Source: Armatimonadota bacterium (GTDB lineage Bacteria > Armatimonadota > Hebobacteria > Hebobacterales > WVXJ01). Taken from it: a stretch of DNA of 9,862 bases. Position 1 is the first letter of the stretch. Every line of letters begins with the position of its first letter. The translations under genes were made by a program, and so were the position numbers. This document shows, one piece after another, positions 1-5,909 of this stretch. The notes under the pieces are model-generated. The model searched no databases, was not told the origin of the DNA, and was given only the letters and a program-made list of their open reading frames with translations. Location: the NCBI GenBank assembly GCA_011773575.1, contig WVXJ01000149.1, forward strand, positions 5,187 through 15,048. The letters are read 5' to 3'.

Positions 1-126
1 GGCGCCAAGTGTTACGCGCCTGCAACAGCAGGAGTGAAGTGCCGCGAGTTCACGACAGCTGTGTCGTGTTCTAGTAGTGATCTTGCCGCCCACTGCTACT
101 ACACCACAGGCGTCATCCAGTGCTAG
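1..126 (+). CDS. Cys-rich RiPP precursor, copy 1 (3' part only)
   Basis: Frame 1 is open from the window edge to TAG at 124-126 and encodes 41 residues with five Cys (residues 4, 14, 23, 32, 41 of the visible part), the last being the C-terminal residue. It aligns with the C-terminal third of the complete copy at 747-1055. The segments CYAPATAG and AAHCYYTTGVIQC are identical, all five Cys are kept, and the segment around the third Cys differs (REFTTAVSCSSSDL against GDGGVIAVSCSITDN, one codon shorter). No function can be read from this fragment alone. Its tandem partner and the downstream radical SAM maturase make it a second substrate of the same enzyme. The start and leader lie left of the window. 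Confidence 0.8.
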   Translation, partial: GAKCYAPATAGVKCREFTTAVSCSSSDLAAHCYYTTGVIQC

Positions 127-157
127 GAATGTTGGGGTAGTTGTGGCCCGAACATGA

Positions 158-194
158 GGAGATTAGCCGCGTTTGAGAAGACGCGGCTATCTCC
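158..194 (+). promoter_or_regulatory. Post-precursor hairpin, copy 1
   Basis: A 14-bp stem with a one-base bulge: GGAGAT (158-163), bulged T (164), AGCCGCGT (165-172), 8-base loop TTGAGAAG, then ACGCGGCT (181-188) and ATCTCC (189-194). It starts 31 bases after the precursor stop. No T-run follows, so it is not a textbook intrinsic terminator. It may be an attenuator or a 3'-end stabiliser that keeps precursor mRNA above maturase mRNA (inference). An equivalent hairpin follows copy 2. Confidence 0.7.
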
Positions 195-732
195 CTAACG
201 TCTACAGGCAATGATTCTCTGTCTTCAGTTCACCTTGAATACGATTTCGCGTTTATCTGTTGTGACCGGCATGACACTGATGTTTCCAACCCAACAAACC
301 TGGCAAGATGGCTCCGCACCTGCATCGGCGGGCGACTTTCAGACTCGATCATCGTGAGCCCTGACGGCTAAACCTCACTACTTCACTGGATAAGAATTGA
401 TCGGCCGAGTTGTTAACTCCGCGTATTGTCCCTACACAGGCAGCCCAGATAGAGAGAAATCATCCTTTAGAGCGATTGTCCAATCAACATGCCGGCTATA
501 ACCTTCAACCAGGAACATGCATTTTACGACCGGCTTACAAATAGAGGCTTTCGCCGCATTCCAGCATGTGGCCGGATGGGTTTGTGAGAGGAGGGCATCA
601 TTTGGCTGGCATTTCAATCATTCAGGCGATCTGATTGATGGATGATGGGAGTCGCCGAATAGTTGGGGGTATCCGGCCTCAGACGCCCCGGCAGTACCGG
701 CGGCTGCGTAGTCTCCAAATCTTGGGCGGGAG

Positions 733-740
733 GGAGGTGA
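733..740 (+). promoter_or_regulatory. Near-perfect ribosome binding site of precursor copy 2
   Basis: GGAGGTGA is an eight-base complement of the 16S rRNA anti-Shine-Dalgarno sequence and lies six bases before ATG 747. It is much stronger than the site before the maturase (AGAGGGG, 1202-1208), which fits high translation of a substrate peptide relative to its enzyme. It fixes the start at 747 rather than the out-of-frame ATG at 742. Confidence 0.8.
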
Positions 741-746
741 AATGAG

Positions 747-1055
747 ATGCTGAAGAACCTCAGTTCGCTGATGGACGTTGCGGGAATGAGTGGTCTCAAT
801 CCACTGGGCGGAGCCAGTCTCCTGGGTCTCTGCTACGGAAGTGGCGCAGTAGGTGTCATATGCCATGACGGCTATGGAGCCTACTGCCCCAGCAGTACAG
901 GGCAGACATGCGACGCCGGCGCGGTTGGCGTCAAATGTTACGCGCCTGCAACAGCAGGGGCGAAGTGCGGTGACGGAGGAGTGATAGCTGTGTCGTGTTC
1001 CATTACTGACAATGCCGCCCACTGCTACTACACCACAGGCGTCATCCAGTGCTAG
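747..1055 (+). CDS. Cys-periodic RiPP precursor peptide, copy 2 (complete)
   Basis: This 102-residue peptide has a Cys-free N-terminal leader (residues 1-28, hydrophobic, ending GGASLLGL). A core follows with Cys at 29, 39, 47, 55, 64, 74, 84, 93 and 102, so intervals are 8-10 residues and the last residue is Cys. The core is Gly/Ala/Val-rich, and segments of the type GAVGV(I/K)C recur before Cys39 and Cys64, with weaker echoes (GVIAVSC, TTGVIQC) before Cys84 and Cys102. This implies growth by internal repetition. It has a strong ribosome site, a tandem sister gene, and a radical SAM/SPASM maturase 159 bases downstream on the same strand. Known SPASM enzymes of this type (sactipeptide and ranthipeptide maturases) join Cys sulfur to a carbon of another residue, so thioethers are the likely product; the acceptor residues are unknown. 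The GG near residues 21-22 could be a leader-cleavage signal, but the cut site is unproven. I do not recognise a named family. Confidence 0.85.
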   Translation: MLKNLSSLMDVAGMSGLNPLGGASLLGLCYGSGAVGVICHDGYGAYCPSSTGQTCDAGAVGVKCYAPATAGAKCGDGGVIAVSCSITDNAAHCYYTTGVIQC

Positions 1056-1125
1056 GAATGTTAGGGCAGTTGTGGCCCAAACATGAGGAGATCAGCCGCG
1101 TTTGACAAGACGCGGCTATCTCCCT
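927..1125 (+). repeat. Tandem duplication, right copy
   Basis: The counterpart of 1-196. It covers the precursor C-terminal third, the stop codon, and the hairpin-bearing tail. The block between the fourth-last and second-last Cys codons is the divergent part; both flanks are nearly identical. Confidence 0.85.
1087..1123 (+). promoter_or_regulatory. Post-precursor hairpin, copy 2
   Basis: Same structure as at 158-194: GGAGAT, bulged C, AGCCGCGT, loop TTGACAAG, ACGCGGCT, ATCTCC. Within the hairpin the two copies differ only at the bulge (T/C) and at one loop base (G/C); every stem base is the same. It sits between the precursor and maturase genes, where partial termination or mRNA protection would set their expression ratio. 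Confidence 0.7.
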
Positions 1126-1142
1126 GACACATACAGGTGTCA
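1125..1142. promoter_or_regulatory. Inverted repeat upstream of maturase, possible operator
   Basis: A perfect 6-bp inverted repeat, TGACAC-N6-GTGTCA, overlapping a second palindrome CAGGTG-T-CACCTG at 1134-1146. It lies just after the duplicated unit ends and about 70 bases before the maturase start. It is not present after copy 1. It could be a binding site for a dimeric regulator such as the LuxR-type protein in this locus, or it could be chance. Confidence 0.25.
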
Positions 1143-1214
1143 CCTGGAGCCTTACGGTGAGATTCGAGTGCCATTGGAAGCCAGCACGGTACACAATACT
1201 GAGAGGGGACAACT

Positions 1215-2675
1215 ATGGAAGAGCGAGAGGAAGCGCGACAAGATAGAGCAGTTTTCCATCGTATGTCGGTAGCCGGCCGCAACTTCGCATTCGATGTCGG
1301 TACTTCTGCCGGTTTCCAGTTGGACGATCTTGCGTCAGAGGTTCTACAGACCTTTGCGAAGTTACCGCGTGAGGCCGCACTCGAAAGGCTTTCCAACCGC
1401 GGGCCCGAGGTAGATGAAACTGTCCGAGAGGTGCAATCCTTGCTGCTCGGCGGCTTCTTCCAGCCTGACGTGGCCGCAACCGACCCGCCTGCTCTCACTC
1501 CGGAGGATCCTCGAGAACTGCATCTTGCCATTACCTACCGCTGTACACTCCGCTGCCGATACTGTTATGCACACCCTCAAGAGGCGGGAGGGCGTGACGT
1601 TGAAACAGATATGTCCGAGAAGGTAATTGATGCCGCCTTCGAATGGGCCGCGAATCACTTCGCAAAAGATGCAAACAAGCTCAATGTATGGACCGGAGCC
1701 ACGGGGGAGTCTCTGCTGTCCCCGCATGCTCTTGAGCGAGTGCAACAGCAGGCTGAGCGATATGCCGCCGCCATGAACAAATCCATCACTACAGTGGTGC
1801 ATACCACAAACCTCACTCTTGCAGACAAGCCCGAGATTCGCAGCTGTTTGGCAGATAAAGACTCTTGGTGGAGAGTCAGCATTGACGGTCCGCAGCACAT
1901 CAACGATGCCATGCGCAGGTTCCCTGATGGCAAAGGTTCTTATGAAGTAGTCGCGTCGGCTCTCAGTGATTTGTGGACTAATCCGGACTTGCCGGACAGG
2001 TACACGGGCGCCGCCACAATCACCGGGGAACATCCGAATGTAACCGATATCTTCCTTCACCTCCACAAAATGGGATTCAGATGTATACGCATGAGGCCGA
2101 TTCGCATGCGTCACAATGAATCCTTTGCCATCAATGAGCGGACCATTGGCGCCATCAAGCAGGGGTATTCCGATTTCGTCGAGTTCTTGCTCCAGCAAGA
2201 TGACGATACTCTACTGGGATACCTGAAACCGATTTGGCACTACCAGGACTATTTCGGACGGTTCATGTTGCGGGCCTTATCACCCCAAAAGGGCCTATAT
2301 CGCTGCGGCGCGGGCAAATGGATAGCCGGAGTGGACACCAACGGAGATATCTATCCCTGCGGCCCTATGATAGGGATATTGGAATCCCGGATGGGGTCGG
2401 TATTCACAGGAGTATCAGAGGAGGGGCAGCGGCTCTATCGCGAGGATCTTCTGGTAACCCGCAAGCCAGTCTGCAAGGAGTGTTGGGCGCGCTATCTTTG
2501 TGGGGGAGGCTGCTACGTCTCTGCATTTCTTGTGAATCAAAGAGCTGACTTGCCTGACCCTTATGACTGTGAACTGATGCAACACCTGATCGAACTCGCC
2601 ATATACATGGGGGCACGTCTGCGCCATGAGCGCTCCTCAATCCTCCCTGAGCTTGACTCCCAGCCGAAGAACTGA
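1215..2675 (+). CDS. Radical SAM/SPASM peptide maturase
   Basis: 486 residues, with ATG 1215 preceded by AGAGGGG at 1202-1208. Residues about 15-85 (NFAFDVGTSAGFQLDDLASEVL) resemble the N-terminal leader-recognition region of SCIFF/ranthipeptide maturases. The radical SAM core follows, with the [4Fe-4S]/SAM motif CTLRCRYC (Cys110, 114, 117). The usual GGEP motif appears as TGESLL (163-168), keeping Gly-Glu but losing Pro. The segment SIDGPQHINDAMRR (222-235) is typical of peptide-modifying SPASM enzymes. The SPASM domain is complete: Cys364, then GX4C ending at Cys382, CX2CX5CX3C (420, 423, 429, 433) and Cys452, enough for two auxiliary [4Fe-4S] clusters. It is expected to cleave SAM reductively in the cytoplasm, abstract hydrogens from the core peptide and form Cys thioethers. 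It follows the precursors on the same strand. The reaction class is inferred; the fold is certain. Confidence 0.93.
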   Translation: MEEREEARQDRAVFHRMSVAGRNFAFDVGTSAGFQLDDLASEVLQTFAKLPREAALERLSNRGPEVDETVREVQSLLLGGFFQPDVAATDPPALTPEDPRELHLAITYRCTLRCRYCYAHPQEAGGRDVETDMSEKVIDAAFEWAANHFAKDANKLNVWTGATGESLLSPHALERVQQQAERYAAAMNKSITTVVHTTNLTLADKPEIRSCLADKDSWWRVSIDGPQHINDAMRRFPDGKGSYEVVASALSDLWTNPDLPDRYTGAATITGEHPNVTDIFLHLHKMGFRCIRMRPIRMRHNESFAINERTIGAIKQGYSDFVEFLLQQDDDTLLGYLKPIWHYQDYFGRFMLRALSPQKGLYRCGAGKWIAGVDTNGDIYPCGPMIGILESRMGSVFTGVSEEGQRLYREDLLVTRKPVCKECWARYLCGGGCYVSAFLVNQRADLPDPYDCELMQHLIELAIYMGARLRHERSSILPELDSQPKN

Positions 2676-2802
2676 CGGGCGGCTTATTAAGCTGTGTATG
2701 AGAAGGCGTAACAATACACCGGGCTAGCATACAGGCATACACTCAGACCTGCGCCTCAAACTTCGGGCCGCCGCTCCTCTCAAAGCCTCCAATATTTACA
2801 GC

Positions 2803-2820
2803 CCTGCCGGAGGCAGGTGC
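2803..2820. terminator. Hairpin between convergent operons, possible terminator
   Basis: CCTGCC (2803-2808), loop GGA, GGCAGG (2812-2817). Two more pairs form if T2818 is bulged (GC 2801-2802 with GC 2819-2820). It lies between the maturase stop (2675) and the LuxR stop (2845), where convergent transcripts must end. Neither side has a clear T-run, so strength is doubtful. A 10-bp inverted repeat (2832-2841 with 2888-2897) spans the luxR-type stop codon and could also contribute. Confidence 0.35.
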
Positions 2821-2844
2821 TCTTCCGCGCAAGTTGGCGCTTTC

Positions 2845-3150
2845 TCAACAAATGTTGTGTCGGAGGGGGGAATGCTCGGTCACCCACAGCGCCAACTCCA
2901 CGCGATTCCGGATGCCAAGTCGAGCAAGGGCATTGCGAATATGGGACTTGATAGTGCTGAGCGAAAGAAACAGTTCTTCTGCGATCTCAGCATTGGTCTT
3001 CCCTTGCGCGACAAGGCGCGCAACCTTCATTTCGCAATTTGTAAGTAGAATCGTGCTGCGAGGAATGATGAGATTCTTGCTGTGCTGTAATGCATTGTGC
3101 ACCTCGCTCTGTGTAGGGCTGTCTGCGCTCTCAGTGAAAGGTTTCTCCAT
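2845..3150 (-). CDS. LuxR/GerE-type stand-alone helix-turn-helix regulator
   Basis: 101 residues from ATG 3150. A GTG at 3168 in the same frame is unlikely as start because it lies within GTGAGGAG, which supplies the ribosome site AGGAG (3165-3161) ten bases before the ATG. The C-terminal half is a GerE/LuxR DNA-binding domain with the usual pattern LTNCEMKVARLVAQG, KTNAEIAEELFLS, LSTIKSHIRNALARLGIRNR. The 40-odd residues before it are too short for a receiver or autoinducer-binding domain, so any signal sensing must come from elsewhere. It is the last gene of the probable HlyD-like/ABC/regulator operon, 76 bases after the ABC gene. It may control the peptide locus; the dyads at 5655-5669 and 1125-1142 are candidate sites (inference). 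Confidence 0.85.
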   Translation of the reverse strand: MEKPFTESADSPTQSEVHNALQHSKNLIIPRSTILLTNCEMKVARLVAQGKTNAEIAEELFLSLSTIKSHIRNALARLGIRNRVELALWVTEHSPLRHNIC

Positions 3151-3226
3151 GTGGCACAGTCTCCTCACAAGTACAGAGATGACTTCCGAAACTGATTACT
3201 TCAAGGTTAATTCCGCGATCGCAACG

Positions 3227-5017
3227 TTAGCAGGATGAGACCTGCAAGCCTGCTGCTTCCTTGCCAAATTGTCTATCCCAAAGCGTTCGGTAAATGCCTC
3301 CTTGTGCCATGAGTTCTTCATGGGTGCCTTCTTCAGTCACGTGACCGCCGTCGAGCACGAAAATACGATCCGCCGCGCGAATTGCCGGCAGCCGGTGGGT
3401 GACAACGATCAGAGTACGCTCCCCGCTCCGCGGTCGCACTGCCTCCAAAACACTCCCTTCAGAGGTTGTGCTGAGGGAAGAAGTAGCTTCATCTAGAATC
3501 AGCACTCGGGGATTCCGTATCAGGGCGCGGGCAATGCCGATTCGCTGACGCTGCCCTGCGGACAGCATACACCCGCCCTCACCGACTTTGGTGTCATAGC
3601 CTTCGGGCAACTCGGTGATGAACTCGTCAGCATCCGCCAAACGCGCAGCCCTGTAGATCTCCTCCTCTGTGGCCAGCGGACTGCCGTACAGGATGTTCTC
3701 GCGAATCGTTGCATTGAAAAGATAGGTCTCTTGAAGAGCGATCCCGATCTGGCTCCGGAATGGTGCGAGTCTCAATCTTCGCAAAGGCCTTCTGTCAATC
3801 AGAACCTCTCCGCCGTCAGGGTCGTAGAGGCGCAGCAGCAGATTGAGTACGGTTGTCTTGCCGGTGCCACTGGGGCCGATAAGTGCAATAAACGAACCGG
3901 GCGTTATCTCCAAGTTGGTTCCATCCAAGACTGGCTTGCCAGGTACGTAACTGAAACTGACGTCCCGCAATGCCAGAGCGCCTTGCAGCGGCCCGGGCGA
4001 GACCGCATCCGCCGGCTCCCGGATACGATCTTCCTGTTCCAAAACCTCAAGGACGCGATCAACCGGAACCAGTTCGTGGAGTACGTTTTGGTAAAGACCG
4101 GCCAGCCTACTTGTTGCCTCGAGCAGCTGCATCAGGTACATGGAAAGCGCAATCAGCGTGCCGACCTTCATATCTCCGTTTACCACCCGGTAACCCAAAT
4201 AGAGCCCCAGCAAACCCTGGCCGACAGAACTGATAACAACGCTGCTAGTGCCGCTCCATAGATTCAACCAGTAACCTCGGAAAGCAAGTCGAATGAGTCT
4301 TATTTGATTGGAGAGGTACTCTCGTATCTCCTTTGGCTCACGCCCGAAAGACTTGACCAACTTCACTTGGGCGATGCGGTCGGTGGCTTCACTGGTGATG
4401 CGTTGACTCTCCGCCGCGTTGAGGCGAGCCAGGTCGCGCTGGCGTCGCCCGAAGTAGCGAGAATGAACGGCGAAGATCGGCGCCGCTACCCCCGCCAGCA
4501 AGGCGAATCGCCAGTCGAGCCATATGATGGCTATGAGCGGATACGCGGCGGAGACGAACGGACTGACTATGGTGGAGGTTATCCCGCCGACGAAACTGGC
4601 GGTGCTTGGAATGTCGGAATTCAGTCGGTATAAGATCTCGCCGGTGGAGCGATTTTGAAAAAAGGAGAGCGGCAGGCTGTACATATGACGCAGAAAGTCG
4701 GATCGCATGGAGAATGTCAGATTCTGGGAAGCGTAGAGTTGAAGATATTGCTGAACGCTGGAGCCGACCTGAGAAAGCAGCAGCATTAGAAGGCCCGCCA
4801 CGGCCAATGCCAGGAGCAAATTCCAATCTCGGTTGGCATAGGCAAAATCAAATGTGAGCTTGGTGATATACGGCCCCAACATGCCGCCGAAACCGGCGAT
4901 AATACCACACACCAGTATCGCTATCTGGATGTCCAGATAACGCACTGCATACCTGCGGAATCGGAGATAGCGACGCAGAGAGTGTCTGCGCCCTGTTGTC
5001 GTTGAAGAAGATCTCAC
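3227..5017 (-). CDS. ABC exporter, fused membrane and ATPase domains, no peptidase domain
   Basis: 596 residues starting at GTG 5017, overlapping the stop of the upstream gene in GTGA (5017-5014), which suggests translational coupling. Residues about 30-310 form the six-helix type I exporter domain. The ATPase domain has Walker A GPSGTGKTT (381-389), Q-loop Gln429, signature LSAGQ (485-489, usually LSGGQ), Walker B VLILDE (505-510) and H-loop His541. The D-loop reads SSLS (513-516) where SALD is usual. It belongs to the MsbA/peptide-exporter class in the inner membrane, acting as a homodimer. The first helix begins near residue 30, so there is no N-terminal C39 peptidase; it cannot itself cut a leader as PCAT transporters do. 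Its neighbours make the modified Cys-rich peptide the likely cargo, but a general exporter role is not excluded. Confidence 0.92.
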   Translation of the reverse strand: MRSSSTTTGRRHSLRRYLRFRRYAVRYLDIQIAILVCGIIAGFGGMLGPYITKLTFDFAYANRDWNLLLALAVAGLLMLLLSQVGSSVQQYLQLYASQNLTFSMRSDFLRHMYSLPLSFFQNRSTGEILYRLNSDIPSTASFVGGITSTIVSPFVSAAYPLIAIIWLDWRFALLAGVAAPIFAVHSRYFGRRQRDLARLNAAESQRITSEATDRIAQVKLVKSFGREPKEIREYLSNQIRLIRLAFRGYWLNLWSGTSSVVISSVGQGLLGLYLGYRVVNGDMKVGTLIALSMYLMQLLEATSRLAGLYQNVLHELVPVDRVLEVLEQEDRIREPADAVSPGPLQGALALRDVSFSYVPGKPVLDGTNLEITPGSFIALIGPSGTGKTTVLNLLLRLYDPDGGEVLIDRRPLRRLRLAPFRSQIGIALQETYLFNATIRENILYGSPLATEEEIYRAARLADADEFITELPEGYDTKVGEGGCMLSAGQRQRIGIARALIRNPRVLILDEATSSLSTTSEGSVLEAVRPRSGERTLIVVTHRLPAIRAADRIFVLDGGHVTEEGTHEELMAQGGIYRTLWDRQFGKEAAGLQVSSC

Positions 5018-5541
5018 GGCACACCACCGAGTCCAATGTTCCCTGCCGCGGAGCCTTTGCCCGTCTCTGTCACTTCCTCGCGATTAAACACAACTGACAG
5101 TGCTCGCCGCGTCCGGCTCCACATGGCGACACTTACAGGAGCCGCCGCCTCAAGGATTTCCGGAGAAATCCCCTCACCCATATCCGGCGAAACCCGCAAC
5201 TGTGCGGTCACTTGCCAGGCAATGGAGGTCGAGGATGCTTGTGTCGGCTCTACTCGCGTTACCGTCGCCTGAAACTCAGGACCCGGCTTCCCCGTAGGGC
5301 CGACTATGGCCCCGTGCAATACGCTGCCTACTTCGATCTTGGGGCGATCCTCCTCCGGCAAATCGAATCTCATGATGACCTGATTGGAGTCTTTTTGAAA
5401 TACTGCCGGGGCTCTAACGATCTCCTTGATTCTCACCAGCCAGAGCAGTCCCGCCATGCTGCCCAGCGCAACCACCTGTGGTAAGACAGCCATAGAAAGC
5501 AGAAATAAGCGTCTTCGCCAGTTTGAGCTGTATCTACTCAT
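5014..5541 (-). CDS. HlyD-like membrane adaptor, short form
   Basis: 175 residues from ATG 5541. A GTG at 5610 would add 23 residues, but neither start has a strong ribosome site. I prefer the ATG because it gives a classic N-in signal anchor: a positive stretch (NWRRR) followed by one membrane span at about residues 12-36. The rest would lie in the periplasm and is rich in alternating hydrophobic strands, with segments like those of the HlyD/RND adaptor beta-barrel (VGSVLHGAIVGPTGKPGPEFQATVTRVEP). Usual HlyD proteins have about 400 residues with a lipoyl domain and coiled-coil hairpin; neither is visible here. Its stop overlaps the ABC exporter start, so the two almost certainly work together. 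Family assignment rests on context and general pattern, not on a diagnostic motif. Confidence 0.65.
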   Translation of the reverse strand: MSRYSSNWRRRLFLLSMAVLPQVVALGSMAGLLWLVRIKEIVRAPAVFQKDSNQVIMRFDLPEEDRPKIEVGSVLHGAIVGPTGKPGPEFQATVTRVEPTQASSTSIAWQVTAQLRVSPDMGEGISPEILEAAAPVSVAMWSRTRRALSVVFNREEVTETGKGSAAGNIGLGGVP

Positions 5542-5654
5542 TGCAGTCTCGATGTGTGCGGAGCGTACGTACGCGCGCGCGATCCCAGCCTTTCGAGCCC
5601 GTCCATGCACACTCTTCAGCTGAGTTTCGCGGCCTATCGGGGACTAAACTGTCA

Positions 5655-5669
5655 CCCATTATACATGGG
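5655..5669 (-). promoter_or_regulatory. Promoter of the export operon with dyad over the -10 element
   Basis: On the - strand a perfect TATAAT lies at 5663-5658. A run of A/T tracts (5710-5691) sits where an UP element would be. The -35 position holds only CAGTCA (5686-5681), three of six consensus bases. The -10 is embedded in a perfect inverted repeat CCCAT-N5-ATGGG (5655-5669). A repressor bound there would block the promoter. The half-site resembles the TACCCAT heptamer known for NarL, a regulator of the same DNA-binding family as the LuxR-type gene in this operon. Transcription would start near 5651, about 110 bases before the adaptor ATG. Confidence 0.5.
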
Positions 5670-5806
5670 AAACAAGAGTATGACTGCCAAAAATAAGGGA
5701 AAAATTGTACGGTTATACGACAAACATAAGTCGAAAAGGAAAGCAAGTTAAGGTCAAATCACCAATCATGCAACTTTATTGGGATAGGAGAGGAGCAGGA
5801 AAAAAC

Positions 5807-5907
5807 GGAGCTGACCTGTAAGCCGGGGGCTGAATGGGTTCTTACAGACTACCAATACAAGCAAACTGCCTCTGATACGGGCGATTCTTGATTCACTGTC
5901 CAGGTCA
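5807..5907 (-). ncRNA. RNase P RNA-like remnant or small structured RNA
   Basis: Reading the - strand, 5827-5807 (CCGGCTTACAGGTCAGCTCC) closely resembles the 3' end of bacterial RNase P RNA as I remember it, with the conserved GGCTTA followed by the P1 strand, and is followed by TTTTTT (5805-5800). About 80 bases upstream, TGACCTGGACAGT (5907-5895) resembles the 5' end of that RNA. The arms TGACCTG (5907-5901) and CAGGTCA (5818-5812) pair, and ACAG/CTGT can pair inside them, in the same order as P1 and P2. The conserved core sequences are absent and the total is near 100 bases against 350-400, so it cannot be a normal functional RNase P RNA. A competing hairpin CTGTAAG/CTTACAG (5816-5822 with 5841-5847) also exists. 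Chance similarity is possible. Confidence 0.25.
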
Positions 5908-5909
5908 CA

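Larger units (their letters stand above)
1..196 (+). repeat. Tandem duplication, left copy
   Basis: This stretch (precursor 3' end plus about 70 bases of downstream DNA) is repeated at 927-1125. The offset is 926 before and 929 after a one-codon indel in the variable block. The final 42 coding bases are identical in both copies. The noncoding tail differs at only about five positions up to 196, after which the copies diverge. The repeat unit is therefore about 0.93 kb, and its left part lies outside the window. Confidence 0.85.
127..746. other. Intergenic region between precursor copies
   Basis: About 620 bases with no convincing gene. Apart from the hairpin at 158-194 and the ribosome site at 733-740, I find only a weak promoter-like pair on the + strand, TTGTCC (476-481) and TATAAC (497-502). 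Its 15-base spacer is too short to be persuasive. The region from about 200 onward is expected to be the upstream region of copy 2, and so to resemble whatever precedes copy 1 outside the window. The short reading frames here begin with TTG or have no ribosome site. Confidence 0.5.

Noticed and set aside
476..502. TTGTCC/TATAAC pair as the precursor promoter
   Set aside because: The spacer is only 15 bases and the pair lies about 245 bases before the start; not convincing enough to call.
432..617. 61-codon - strand frame with several Cys, a possible third precursor
   Set aside because: It starts with TTG, lacks a ribosome site, and shows no likeness to either precursor copy.
618..1022. 134-codon - strand frame over the precursor
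   Set aside because: It is antisense to the precursor, which has a near-perfect ribosome site and a conserved tandem copy.
1362..2198. 278-codon open frame on the - strand
   Set aside because: It lies wholly inside the radical SAM gene, whose motifs are unmistakable, and its own translation shows no recognisable domain.
2845..3168. LuxR-type gene starting at GTG 3168
   Set aside because: That GTG is part of GTGAGGAG, which is a good ribosome site for the ATG at 3150.
5680..5751. 23-codon + strand frame encoding a very Lys-rich peptide
   Set aside because: The ribosome site is weak, it is short, and it overlaps the A/T-rich region upstream of a - strand promoter, which explains its Lys codons.
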